Below, piece by piece: positions 24,632 to 35,893 of a stretch of 64,000 bases of DNA. Position numbers and translations under genes: made by a program. The first letter of the stretch is position 1. Each line of letters opens with the position of its first letter. The stretch is from Trichobilharzia szidati (Eukaryota; Platyhelminthes; Trematoda; Strigeidida; Schistosomatidae). A model generated the notes under the pieces. That model saw nothing but the letters and a program-made list of their open reading frames with translations. It made no database searches and was not told the origin of the DNA. The stretch is from positions 114,444,110-114,508,109 of the forward strand of contig OX235279.1 in NCBI GenBank assembly GCA_944472155.2, written 5' to 3'.

Positions 24632-25791
24632 CTCAGACGAAACAGTGTAGCACGGAGGTACAAAATGTTCTGATGGAAAGAATGTTCGACCAGTACAATA
24701 TTCATACCATGCCAAATCTCGAGCGATATCACACAAGTGAGCATTTGATACAAGTGAAGTTCTTTTCCAGCTTAAGTGTCCTTCATCCGCATCCTGTGGA
24801 CTGGCGCCGTAAACACTCAGTGTAGATATCAAATGCAGAAACGAATCGCCATAAAATTCTAGACGCTCAAGATTCACTGCATCACGAGCACCTAACAAAG
24901 TAGTTGGCTCGATCAGGTCACTGGGTTGAGGACAAACTGTCGGAGCGCCTTTGAATTCCCTTGCAGCCATATCATCCATCTCCTGATCTTCTTTTGAAGT
25001 TAGTTCATCAACTTTAAAATCAAACATAGTTGCGTTAATCAGTTCACCGTTTGAGAAGTTAGCATCACGTAGACGGTCAGGCACGAAAATGGTTACAGGA
25101 GAAAGAGAATCATCCGTCATATTGGATGGATTCGTCTTGTGACAGAATGGATGGGGATTCTTTAACTCAGCGGCCAATTCTGTGGACAATTGTGATGCCA
25201 ACAATGCCCTCGACATCTGATAAAGAACTGCAGGTATCGTAGACACCAGAAACCAAAGCCATGAAGATAATGGATGTAATAAACACCCTTCACATACGAA
25301 AGTTGACTGTCTGGGAATTGATTTACCTCTTCGTAGACCCACAGTAACTTGGGTGCAATTTTGATGACGCGTCAGTCGTGACGTCTTGCACAGTGGCATT
25401 GAAATATCAATGGGTAGATCTCTCATCAGGGGACACTTCGTTCTGTAGAAATCTAAATAGGTCACTGCTGATACTTCTTCATTTTTCGTGTTACGAAGTT
25501 TCGAAGCTAAACACCGCGGCACACAACTTACAGGAGTTTCCGAACACACTTCTGAAATCGAAAACATACCAGGATCGTTATCTGGAAGGTGAATAGGTCT
25601 GACTACTAAACCAACCCAATCTTCTGGAGGTATTTGACTCAGCGTAACATGCCAACTAGGCAAAATACCACGGACAGGTCTGATCTTTACTGATCCACTA
25701 GTGTTGTTTTTAATGTCCGAAGACAATGAATTCGTACGACAAAGTGACCAATTCACAAGACTCTCAATAGCTTCATAATCTATAGTACATT
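24632..25791 (-). CDS. Dicer: Dicer PAZ-RNase IIIa exon, probable original locus
   Basis: Minus-strand 1160-base exon, the same as 23411-24570 with the same acceptor and donor and the same translation. It carries the PAZ-like region, the connector and the RNase IIIa signature ERLEFYGDSF. On this strand it is preceded in transcription order by three probable exons (26453-26377, 28636-28457 and 29588-29389), so it belongs to an ordered Dicer gene. Downstream exons (rest of RNase IIIa, RNase IIIb, dsRNA-binding domain) should follow but are replaced by the inverted copy, so the gene is truncated here unless the assembly is wrong. Confidence 0.85.
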
Positions 25792-26376
25792 CTAAAAGAA
25801 TGAAAATGTAAAAGACAAAAATCAAGCACCAGCATAATAGGACAGACACCCTGGAATTACTTCTACAATCATTATTGAAAATTCATATTAGAAATGATCT
25901 AGATGTAACTCATGTCTCTCTACTAATACCACAAACCCGCCACTTCACGTAGCATCTACGAATTATAGTCTAATCTACATAAAAACACCTTGTACAAGTA
26001 ACTAACTTCCATTGCAAAGGACACCTGACATGTATACATATACACAGTCATCTCAAAGCTCGTTGGAGGTAATCGACATAAAACTGTTGATCTAGCTTCT
26101 GTTCTTATTGGCACTCGTTACCAAAGTGTCTTCACCTAGGCACTGATTCTCTTCACAGATGACTCCAAGTCGCATCACACTACTGCAGTCACAGAGATGA
26201 CGCCACTGAGTCAATCCGCTCGATGATTCACTGTATAGTTGGCCATAATGGACCTATCGATTGATCATTAGGGTATCACAAGTTCTATCAGTGGTTACTC
26301 TCCACACATCAATTGATGAACATAAAAACCAGTGAAAAAGCGTCCACCAACATAAACGATCATCAGAAACATTCAC

Positions 26377-26453
26377 CTTGCATATTGTTAAATCTATTTT
26401 CAACATACACTATTAGGTGTTTATTGGCAGATCTGACTGAATAGCTTATAAAA
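26377..26453 (-). CDS. Dicer: Dicer short exon, probable original locus
   Basis: Minus-strand twin of 22749-22825: 77 bases, good acceptor and donor, one open frame, phase-compatible with the next exon at 25791. The phase of its first codon requires two bases from the preceding exon, while the exon at 28636-28457 ends on a codon boundary. One further exon is therefore expected between them, which I could not identify. Confidence 0.5.
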
Positions 26454-26485
26454 CTACAATAAACAGGAGAGAAAACTAGTACGAC

Positions 26486-26521
26486 TACCACTACTACTAT
26501 TAGTGATGGTGATGATGATAT
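26486..26521. repeat. trinucleotide-rich stretch at palindrome end
   Basis: CCACTACTACTATTAGTGATGGTGATG-type sequence directly next to the outer end of the right arm of palindrome 2. It may be a breakpoint-prone simple repeat. Confidence 0.5.
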
Positions 26522-27189
26522 GTGTCAAATATAAAACTTGCGTGACACATTTCAATGAATTTCCCCAGAATGGTGAGCATAGTTTGATCATTTCAAGGGT
26601 GTATCAGTGACGATGTCGACCTCAGTCGTGGACTACTACTAATAAGGTTCAGTCATCAACGAGACATTCATCCGTAGGTCAGTCAAAAAGAGTGCCTTTC
26701 TCAGCTATCCGCATAAGCCAATCTTAAGATTCTCGGCAGAAGCATCACCATTCCACTCATTCTTACTGAGCACTGCTTTGAAATTCACAGCTCTTCGGGC
26801 CTCGTTTACTAATCGCGAATGTAAGAAATACCAGAAGTCAGTTGCTTAACATACTTCATTCAAGCAGGACACCGAAACAAAACCTTGCATGTTTAACTTC
26901 ACAACCACAACACTATGCTCAGTAGAAATATAAGCGCCTCAGAAACATCCAAACTTTAATACAGCCATTAACACAATAAAGCCTGAAGATCTCATTTCTC
27001 ACACAAAAGTAACATTAAGCTCCATAGATTAGACAAACGATACACAAGTTCAAGCACACAATCTATGTCAACACATTGAGACATCAAAAAACGACAAACA
27101 AAACTCATCAAAACCACAAATGTCAGCCCGAAAAAGCTAATTTAACGACAGAAGCATAGTAATTGCCAAAGCATATAACATTAACTTAA
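26522..27189. other. non-coding, probable Dicer intron
   Basis: AT-rich sequence with no recognised gene, lying between the 26.4 kb exon and the Penelope fragment. Confidence 0.35.
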
Positions 27190-27740
27190 CAGCAGTTATG
27201 GACAAATCAGATTACATTAAGAAAGTCAATCAACAAATTCAAATGCATCCCTATGAGGAGATTACGAAACCCACAGACATGCTTATCAATAGTAAGGATC
27301 AAAACTCCAACAGCTGGTCTAATACACCGAATGAAGTCACCTCTGGGTGAGTCGACATGGTTTAACTTAGTGACCGAGACTAGTATTCCTAGTAGAATGC
27401 ACGGTATTACTGTCAAAATTCATGGGACAGGATAATCTGCTAGGCCAATAGTCGACTTTAGGAACACTACAGCATATGAACTATCCAAATATTTGGCATC
27501 TATATTATGCCCGATTAGATATCGGTCAGACTGCAGGCTGATTAACTTATTTGAAATGAAGTTGAAGCCAGGGGAAATTCAAATAGCAAAAGATCTACCT
27601 AGAGCTACAATTATCCAAACCCTCAGAATGTTGAGTAATATCCGTGTGCGGAAACCAATGAGACACAATCCCAGAATGCATAATAAGAATATTAACTGCG
27701 AATTATTAAAACTCAAGATTGAGAAAGCAGGAAAATGATC
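27190..27740 (+). pseudogene. Penelope-like element RT fragment, right copy
   Basis: Extends the fragment at 1-379 at both ends. Upstream, an ATG near 27198 opens MDKSDYIKKVNQQIQMHPYE, of the type that precedes the RT in Penelope-like elements. Then come the broken RPIV and YELSKYLASILCPI segments, and after the shared part the frame continues (IQTLRMLSN) to 27738. Stops and frameshifts make it inactive. It lies antisense within the probable Dicer intron. Confidence 0.55.
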
Positions 27741-28456
27741 TTGAGATAATTTTGAGACATTACCTCTCCCAGCTCCCTGCACATATTTGTCAGATAACAA
27801 TAGCTTAACAAAACAGTTTTCGAGGAAGTGTTTACCCACATTTTCCAATAGATAAGTGTATGCATTTGACACCAAAATCCAACGGCACATAGTGCAGACA
27901 CAACAAAAGAAGACTTAAGTGAGCAGAAGTATATCAGCCGTGGAAAGCCGAGCCTGGCGGAATTGTCCACCATAATGGCAGTGTCCTTTCAGACAAGATG
28001 AGGACTCAAATTCAGCTGGAGTGGTAACTCTAACATATTGACTAGGGTCGTTTAGGCTCATTCATCAGGGTGGGTTTGGAAGTGACTGGGCACTCGCCAC
28101 AGTGCCACCCACTAGTCAATTACCACTTTCCACGAGAATACATGATTTAGTGAACTCAGCCAGCTAGTTAGTTGTCAGTGAAATTAGATAACTATCACAG
28201 TGAAGCTTCTCATTCCTCTTTATAATTCACTGACTTCTCAGATCAAGGAAGTTAGTACTTTCACTACTCTAATTAAATGCAGTCCTAATGATATCACACC
28301 ACACATTCAACGCTGTATCCTGTAGTGGAGCTTCTGGTCCACAAGGATAAAAGGGGGTTCCCAATTATACACATGTGAAATAACACCTCACAAGGAAACG
28401 AGAGAAAACAAAATATTCCCTCAGAGATAACTGTTCATAAAAATGCTTAGAATCAC
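27741..28456. other. probable Dicer intron
   Basis: No exon called with confidence. On the minus strand an open stretch at 27890-27713 has a weak acceptor and a donor-like GTAAAC and could hide the missing Dicer exon, but its phase does not clearly fit. Confidence 0.3.
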
Positions 28457-28636
28457 CTTGGAAATCGGTTTCGAAAACAAAAGCCCAATAGCCCCGTCTG
28501 CCTTTTCGAAACAACTCTTCTCCGCATAGCAAAGGTCGGCAACGACATCAGGTGCAGGAACAGTCCACGTATACATATACACTGTTGTTCCGTGAGACGG
28601 TAAGGCTTGATATGGAAACGACAAGCATCTGGCACG
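28457..28636 (-). CDS. Dicer: Dicer platform exon (probable)
   Basis: Minus-strand 180-base exon. The acceptor is CTCTGATTTCTAG before 28636 and the donor CCAAG|GTGATT after 28457. It encodes 60 whole codons including GTTVYMYTWTVPAP and, 30 residues later, GAIGLLFSKPIS. This pattern (a YxYxW/L strand, a charged loop, then G-I/L-L-x-S-K-x-I) fits the platform region before the PAZ domain in Dicer proteins. It begins and ends on codon boundaries, in phase with the exon at 29588-29389. Confidence 0.6.
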
Positions 28637-29388
28637 CTAGAAATCAGAGTGGTCAAAAGTATTTAATTCACCTGGATAAAACTGAAATCAAATATTTACA
28701 ATCAAAGACAGACTTTCTCCAATGCTAATAGCTAATTAGTACTTCAGGAAGTGAGTATTCGGTCCTCCGTAACCTAAACACCACAACCCCTATCAAATCC
28801 TTTCTTTAGAAATGTGACATGCTGGTCGGAGAGACGAGATCACTGAACACAAAGTCCCAATCATCTTGGGTGGCAAAACAATGGTCGGAAGCCTTCCACA
28901 TAATTCCCATTGAAAATATAGTCATGTTCACGTACCACTTTCCCAACTCATGGCGAAATCTACGTTTTCATATAGCTGATTAATAGGGTTGTTAATCCAG
29001 GTTCTTAATCTACCAACTGAACGCCTTGATTTCTAAATATTCTACAGTGAATTTCATGAATGCCGTCAACTCTAAACCACACGGATAATCGTGCAATTTA
29101 ATCCAAACCAACAGTTACTGAGCATCCATAAGACTACTTAGTAGTAGATAAATTTACAAACTAGTCCTTCTGTCTGAAACAAACATGCTTACATTTTCAG
29201 AGGCATACATTAAACACTGAGTTCCCACTTGAAAGTGATACTTCTACATACAGACGACTCAACTGGGAGTCAAGTCACCTGACTGAATTGAATCATTAAA
29301 TCATTTCACACATATCAACTAGCAAAAGGTCAATCTCAGCAACACGTTCACAATAGAACAAACAGAAAACAAGTTAACTACTGATTAC
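28637..29388. other. probable Dicer intron
   Basis: Between two phase-compatible minus-strand exons. AT-rich, no other feature seen. Confidence 0.4.
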
Positions 29389-29588
29389 CGGAACAGGATA
29401 GAACAGAAATCTGATATTCGCCGCCTGATATTGTGAGTTCTCTTTATGGTCACTATTTGAACTACTGGAGGCAGAGACACTAAACGTTTTGGTCAATGAC
29501 TTTGAGGTCCCAAGTGTTGGAGGAAGTAGCTCTTCTTCAATCTTAAAAGGTGGAAGGTTATCACAAACTGGAGGTATCCACATGGATT
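29389..29588 (-). CDS. possible Dicer linker exon
   Basis: Minus-strand 200-base exon candidate. The acceptor is CAATTGTACTTTGTAG before 29588 and the donor CCG|GTAATC after 29389. It encodes about 66 residues, including WIPPVCDNLPPFKIEEELLP and a Ser/Asn-rich stretch, with no stop. It ends on a codon boundary, matching the start of the exon at 28636. By order it would lie upstream of the platform, in a poorly conserved linker. There is no motif to prove it is Dicer; evidence is splice sites, phase and position. Confidence 0.4.
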
Positions 29589-30213
29589 CTACAAAGTACA
29601 ATTGAAGAATAAGACGGTATCTAAGTTAGACTGGGATATTTGATGACTCTTAACTGTAGCAACCCAAAACGAAACTACCTAATGAACGGATTGATGACGC
29701 TGACGAATTTATATGCAGAAATTGGCTTAACCTGACTATGAGGACTCCCATGGGAAATTGAGAGGCGTTTTGGAACATGCACAAGAATATTGTCTTATGT
29801 AGCCATTTTTTGACATTGCATTACTTGTATATAGACGTTTATTTCAAATTGCGAACTTCTACTTCTTACGGATCTGATTGATCGCTGGAAATACTTTCGT
29901 TTTCGGCTGCTGTGGTTTGAGTCACCGAACATTTGTTTACAGGATACAACTCCAACAACCTATCGAGAAACGGAATAGTTTAACACGGTCATTATATTTA
30001 TCGATTCAGCACGACCGACCGAACAAATGACTCAACTCCTGTTGATAGCGGGTACAGACGAAACGCTCTTTTCTCCCACATTTGATCATTCAGCATATCT
30101 CCAATTTAAAGTGGCGCCTCTCGTTTCACCTTTTCGACATTGCCAGAATGTGTATCATTCGAATTCCAATATCATACACTGTTTGCAGTAGATAGTATAA
30201 ATCTATTTGATTA
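29589..30213. other. non-coding, end of the probable Dicer locus
   Basis: No exon recognised. The third copy of the LINE-containing unit starts abruptly at 30214. Confidence 0.35.
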
Positions 30214-32701
30214 CTGTGTGCTCGCCTCTTGGTTCCGAAGTAAGAAAAGAAATCAAATTGCTTCATGCTTACTCGTAGAAACGACTTTGGATATTGCAAC
30301 TCGAATTAACTAAGCCGTGCCAATGTAGACAATGTGATGCAGGTTGTGTCTCTTCCTTCAAGTAGGCGTGTTTGTGCAGCCTTGTCCAGGCTAATGCAGT
30401 TGACGTGGTTTTGTGCTTATTTGGCTGTTGTTGGGTGAATTTATATACGAATTTTTGCTTGATACTGTTCCCAAATATGGACGCATTGTTTGTGCAGCAG
30501 GATACTTAAACCTGTGGTTCATGCAGTGAGTATTTGTTATGCGCAGTAAGCTTGGCGTACATTTCGTTGACTGGTTCTTGGAAAATTCCTTTGCAGCTTT
30601 GTGGCAACCTGTACTTGGTCTTAAATTTTCCGTTCAGCTGTTGTGCAGCACATATTTCTGTCGTGGGAACCTAAGAATACAGTTGATATCGAATTCGTGC
30701 TTCTGCACTTTGGTGTGTTTTGATTGCTAAAAGTAAATGCAATCCAAGTAGAGACTAGTATTCACATGTGGGCGGAAATTGCATTAACTTCGAGGAACAC
30801 TTGCAGAATCCACTGTTTGGTGACAAACATTTTAACTGGGTTGAATGCACACTACAACACATTCTAGTACTGTGCTGTATTTGAATAACTTAAACGTCGT
30901 CGCGATCAGGTACGTAAGGACATTTGGGGTGTGCCTCATTTTGTCCTATTATTGTGTTTGCTTTCATAAACTTCCCACATTTTGCTATTATCCTGGAGCT
31001 ACATTATGTGCACTTGTACGACAAAAATTCGCAGAATTATCTTGGAATCATGCAGACGTAGTGTGCAACATGTTTAAAGCTGTGGACGTATGGTTTAGAA
31101 ACGGTTGCCATATCCACTTCTGTCAAAATTATTGACCGACGTAATATACATATATATATATAAACATCTAGTAGTTCTCATCGTGTTAACTCGTTAGTGA
31201 CTATATTAATAGTGATATTCATGTGTACATCCTGTGAACCCGTTTTCTCCTCCTCTAACTGCTCAGTAATTTCGGTGACCTCATGGGGTTCGTTGCTGAG
31301 GAAAGTGGTTTCCAGTATCGTTGATTTTTTATTGTGTTAAATCACTAATAAATGTATTGCCTATTCCTAAAATGGATATTCTACCTGTTAATAGTGAACA
31401 TTAACTTTATCGAAGGTTGTGAGCTACAGAGTTTGGGAGATTAGCTTCATGTGTTACATTGAGTAGTGCATTTAGAAGAGAGGTTCGCCTTTGACTTATA
31501 TTGTCATTAATATGCAGTACATTCTTGTCGTCGTGATAAATTTCTTAGCAGTAATCATTATCATTACCTATATTTTGGAAGGATGGTTTATAACGAAGCA
31601 TACTAGTGCAGTAGTCAAAGGTTAGAACTATCCGTTTGAATTGAAACAGGTGCTAACGTAAGGGAGAATTGATACTTCGAAAGTCGAAACATTAAGTAAA
31701 TGACAAAGTTATTAGCACCGTGTGTACATCCGAACAGTTAAAGTTGTATATTTCGAAGTAATAGTAACTTGTTGATAGTTTAAGTGGTGTTTTGATTGAT
31801 AGGAACAAAGGTCGGACAGTATGACTGAATGCGTGGATAAGCAACACCAACTGACTAGTGTACACATATTTTGAAGCAAAACACAATCAGGCAAAGTATT
31901 TCGAAGACAGGAGTAGAGCATTGTCCTGAAACTGATAATTTAGTGAGTAGCTAAAGTTGTCTTTGAATTAAGACTGAAAGTAAACGGCTCGTTGATAGGC
32001 TAAGTGATTATTATTATTAATACTATTCAAATACCTTAGAATCAGTGTATCCAAGTACTATTTCGCTCATAATTCTGTCTCTTGAATAACTTAGTAGCCT
32101 GGCGTTTGCCTTTAGTTTTGAATTACTAAGTAAAGGTGGACATCCCTAAGAGTTTTTTGATAAAAAGATTAAATTGTCGCCAAAGTAAGTAAATATGTTC
32201 ATATCTACAAAATGCTTAGATTTGGAGTTGTTTTTTCTACTACTACCACAATACCAGCTGACTCACTAATTACAGTCGCAAAGTAAAACCACGTCTATCG
32301 AAGACAGTGTGCTCCTGACTTCTAGATATCGTAGTGTACCGGGAAGGAGAATCTGATTCCATAGTTTTATAAGGTTAGACGCATGATAATAATTCAAAAC
32401 TAGACGACTACGGTTCGCAGCCACAGAACACACCACTTTTCAATCTATTCCTTTAATTGTGTCAACCGATGTGACGCCAGTTAATACTAGAGAAGTTAGA
32501 CCACTGGTTTTAAGAAAATCCACTTAGAGTGTTGCTTAAAATTATCTGCGTCTGTGTTAAGTATTGCATTTCACCAGCCTTTCGTCTACATGCCTCAATG
32601 GCACACTTCCATACTTCACGGATGCTCAGTTCATGAATTCTATTTGCACCTGCAGACATTTTAAAATTCAATGTGATAAATTGGAAATAAGATTATTTAG
32701 T
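30214..32701. other. unrecognised unit, third copy
   Basis: Copy of 5367-7849 with a shorter (TA)n run at about 31147. It includes the MULE-like fragment at about 32550-32627 (-). No other gene recognised. Confidence 0.4.
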
Positions 32702-33454
32702 ATCCGGTTAAATATGCAACGGTGTAACAATGATTCAGCAACCAGTGAATTTTTGATTCTTTTCGATCTGGAACCAGAGTAACTGCGAACCAATCCTTAC
32801 AAAAATGTTGAAAGAGGCATGCAGGAGCAGAATTTTACCATCGAATGAGTCAGTGGGATCTAAAATGCAGCTGTCAGCATATTTTCGTTACTTCACAGAT
32901 ATCCAGGTTTATTGGCGCTGTATAGGTATTGATTTGAATTTGTCATCATGATCGACAAATGGATGAATATTCAAACATGCACTACAACTTGTTTGCCTTT
33001 CGGATTTAGTTAATTATATCGCGTGTTGGGTTTGATTACTCTACGATTTTGACATATTCCGCAGTGTCGCCATGATGATGGGAAGTATGCATGTGCTTTA
33101 AATGCATTACGTTGTTGGCTGCTACCTCCACTGAGGATATACAACGGGAACTGTGTATTTATGTATTTCCTCACCACTGTGGATAAAATATCGCCGCATT
33201 CTTTTTGGAAAGGAGACCGGTTGGTGGATTATAAATGATGTCCAAGTAAATTATATCTTTCCATGTGAAGTTGTGGTAAATTTCGACCTTGTTTTCTCAT
33301 ATTTGATTCGTATGTTGGTTATGGTACAGCCTTTGTATCAGGTAGACATAATTCGATCGACTCTTATTTGTATGAGTGTTTTTGTCGTGATTACTGCTTT
33401 TTTGTCTGAAATTGTAGATAAAGGTAAAAGAAACAACAGGTGTATTCTCTTAGT
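32702..33454 (-). other. 3' UTR of the third CR1-like LINE
   Basis: Downstream of the LINE stop codon on the minus strand, matching 15939-16691. The long antisense open frame at 33153-33719 is a shadow of the UTR and RT C-terminus. Confidence 0.5.
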
Positions 33455-35287
33455 TCATACATTAAATGGGCCTATAATTTCTGAAGCTCTTACATGGGAA
33501 TTAGCACTGGTATCGCTTGCAAACTCACGTAGTGTGTCATTAAGCGCCTTTTCGAAGGAGGCCAGTGAGCTTGCTAGTCGCATTTCCTCAGGTAGTTTGT
33601 TCCATTTTTGGGCATACCTAATCATGAAAAGCTTTTGCCTGGTGACTGTTTTACATTGTTCTATAGCCACCGAACCTTTAGTGAGTCTAAGGTTATATCC
33701 AGTGTCTTCTGAAAACTGAGTACAATAAGTAGGGATATACAACATTTGGTTAAGAATCTTGTAGAAGTGTACCAGATTTAGTCGCAGTCGTCTTAACCAT
33801 AATGTTTCTAGTCCTAGTACTTCACATCTAGTGGAGTAGTTCATGCCGTTTTCGGTGCCGAGTAATTTTAACGTGAAGTACCTCTGTACTCCTCCTACTT
33901 TCAGTTTGTCTTCTATGCGTATACTACCAAATATGAGTGAGCAGTAATCTAGGAGTGGGCGCACATCAACCTTGTACAGCAGTATTCTGGATTCATTTCT
34001 GTAGAAGTTCCTGAGTAGGAAACCAATAAGCCTGCGTGATTTCGATACTTGTTTCGAGATATTCTCAGAAAATGATAGATTGTGTGAGTATTTCAGTCCC
34101 AGATCTAGTACAGATTTGAGTCTGGGAATTTTGTGCCCCTGAATTGCTAGGTCGCGTTCTACGTTGGAACAGCCCAAGCAGAGCCAGCCACACTTTTCGA
34201 CATTAAACTCAAGTCTCCAGGTGTCACACCATATATCCATTTCTGTTAGTTCTTCATGCATGGAGTTCACAGTTGTACCAATATCTGTATTTGTGCAGGT
34301 ATATGTCATCTTTAAGTCATCTGCATACAGTATTGGTTTGGTTATACTAAAGCACTCACATATACTGTTTATGTACATAATGAAAAGAAGGGGGCCCAAT
34401 ACACTTTTCTGGATGACACCACTGCTAATCGGCCTAGGTCTGGAGGTCATCGAGCCAATTTTTGTTGTCTGATATCTGTCACTGAGAAATGATTTTATCC
34501 AGTTGTGGAAGGGGTTGCGTATCCCTAGTGAGCATAGCCTGCTGACTAACAGACTAGGTGGGACTCTGTCGAAGGCTTTCCTTATATCGAAATAGAGGAC
34601 AATTACTAGTTCTCTCCTACCTCTTAGATAGGCGACTTCGTTGGAAAAGTCTATATGGCAAGTGACGCATGATCTGCTCTTGAGGAATCCGTATTGTGAC
34701 TGGTTGATGAGTTTGTGTTTTAGAAAGTTGTCTGATATTTGGTCTTTGATTACTTTCTCCATGATCCGTGATATGACAGGTGTTATATTGATAGGCCTAT
34801 AATTACATGCACTAGTTTTGGCCCCTGCTTTGTGCTTAGGTAATATATACGTGTTTTTCCAAGTTTCAGGGTAGGTCCCAGTCACTAGTGAGAGGACGAA
34901 TATTCTAAGCAATAGTACTGTCATATCCGTGCCACCGATTTTGTATATGACAGATGGTATATCATTTATTTCACATCTACAGTTAGCTTTTAATTGCTTT
35001 ACCACTGAGGCTATTTTTTGTATATTAAGGTTAATGTCGCCTAACTTGTAGCTATTTTTGCAGGTTATGTCGAGAATTGGGGACGGATGCGCTTCGGTGT
35101 CATTGGAGAACCACTGGCTAAGCAATTCACTGATAGTCTGGGGATCATCATAAGTTATACCTTCATGCTCCAAGGGGCCGACATTACTGTCTTTACCTTT
35201 TTTTAGTCGTTTTTGCAAGATCTTGCGGAGTTCCTGAGTTTTAGAGGAGCCCCCTAGGGCTTCATTTTCCTCGAGTTGAGCCTTCAT
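33455..35287 (-). CDS. CR1-like LINE reverse transcriptase, open frame
   Basis: A 610-codon open frame from ATG at 35287. The RT core has motif A FDIRKAFDRVP with the catalytic Asp at about residue 234, YADD at 321-324, and a C-terminal helical domain with IRYAQKWNKLPEEMR. The usual QGSVLGP box reads QKSVLGP, a change also seen in the copies at 9.5, 14.9 and 62.9 kb. The true ORF2 would start upstream in the endonuclease, but TAG at 35327-35329 separates the two. The RT itself is undamaged, unlike in the palindrome arms. Confidence 0.85.
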   Translation of the reverse strand: MKAQLEENEALGGSSKTQELRKILQKRLKKGKDSNVGPLEHEGITYDDPQTISELLSQWFSNDTEAHPSPILDITCKNSYKLGDINLNIQKIASVVKQLKANCRCEINDIPSVIYKIGGTDMTVLLLRIFVLSLVTGTYPETWKNTYILPKHKAGAKTSACNYRPINITPVISRIMEKVIKDQISDNFLKHKLINQSQYGFLKSRSCVTCHIDFSNEVAYLRGRRELVIVLYFDIRKAFDRVPPSLLVSRLCSLGIRNPFHNWIKSFLSDRYQTTKIGSMTSRPRPISSGVIQKSVLGPLLFIMYINSICECFSITKPILYADDLKMTYTCTNTDIGTTVNSMHEELTEMDIWCDTWRLEFNVEKCGWLCLGCSNVERDLAIQGHKIPRLKSVLDLGLKYSHNLSFSENISKQVSKSRRLIGFLLRNFYRNESRILLYKVDVRPLLDYCSLIFGSIRIEDKLKVGGVQRYFTLKLLGTENGMNYSTRCEVLGLETLWLRRLRLNLVHFYKILNQMLYIPTYCTQFSEDTGYNLRLTKGSVAIEQCKTVTRQKLFMIRYAQKWNKLPEEMRLASSLASFEKALNDTLREFASDTSANSHVRASEIIGPFNV

Positions 35288-35326
35288 TTTATGTCTCTCC
35301 TCAAGATTTTCAAATGTTTCATGTAT

Positions 35327-35893
35327 CTAATGGAATGCACTAAATTCTTTAGATACACGAAATTCTCTCTTCAGATTCATTAGTTTTAACCGCGTTTTGT
35401 GGTTTATGAATAGAGTTGGTGTCTTTAAGGCAGATTTTAGGGGTGTGATTGTGTCCCTTACCGAACTGACTGTCTTGTAGAAGGTATTAAGCGTTGCTTC
35501 TAAGTTATCATTTGCAAAGTATTCACCCCAGTCAGAGCTTCTCAAGAGCGTTGGTAGGAATTCCCAGTCGGCATTTCTATAGTCTCTATATTGATAGTGA
35601 ACCGAGGAAATTTCAGGTGTGTGTCTAGTTGTTAGTTGAAGAGGTAGAGTGCAGCACAGTAAGTTTTGATCACTGTTGTCGAGTTTATACCCCACCTCTA
35701 TCGAGATCGGCTCTATTCTGTGGTAGAGGACTAAGTCGAGAATATTGTTATGTCGTGTTAGGAGGCGTACGCACTGCTTCCATCCTCCTACATTTATAGC
35801 TCCTAGGAGCTCATCATGGATTCTAGGTCCAGTGTAGGTATCCTAGTTCACTCCAGGGGGGTTGAAATCGCCACAAACTAGTTTTAGTCGAAT
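35327..35893 (-). pseudogene. CR1-like LINE endonuclease remnant, third copy
   Basis: The C-terminal part of the endonuclease domain (DNSDQN near 35675, homologous to the SDH-type box) ends at the shared TAG at 35327-35329. The 5' part is cut at 35893 where Gypsy-type sequence is joined. It has the same additional damage upstream as the two arms. Confidence 0.7.

Larger units (their letters stand above)
24605..26487 (-). repeat. right arm of Dicer inverted repeat (palindrome 2)
   Basis: Reverse complement of 22715-24597 across a 7-base spacer (24598-24604, AATGCAA). It ends at 26487, next to a trinucleotide-rich stretch. This arm continues into further probable Dicer exons on the minus strand, so it is the likely original. 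Confidence 0.95.
30214..35893 (+). repeat. third copy of the palindrome interior, direct orientation
   Basis: Matches about 5367-11035 of the left arm in the same orientation (and the right arm inverted). It starts at TGTGCTCGCCTC and ends at GTCGAATTC, after which Gypsy sequence begins. At several sites where the arms differ it agrees with the right arm, and it lacks lesions shared by both arms, so it split off before the arms separated. Confidence 0.93.

Noticed and set aside
24571..24753. Open frames crossing the Dicer palindrome axis
   Set aside because: The exon donor is at 24570/24571; coding past it is chance within an intron and its inverted copy.
22715..26487. Dismissing palindrome 2 outright as an assembly or amplification artefact
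   Set aside because: It cannot be excluded, because I saw no difference between the arms, but the right arm joins phase-compatible Dicer exons and palindrome 1 next to it has arm-specific changes, so it is reported with that caution.
30050..30090. Hammerhead-ribozyme-like GACGAAACGC near a TGTTGATAGC
   Set aside because: Schistosome hammerheads need a CTGATGA core with paired stems; the core is changed and stem pairing is not convincing.
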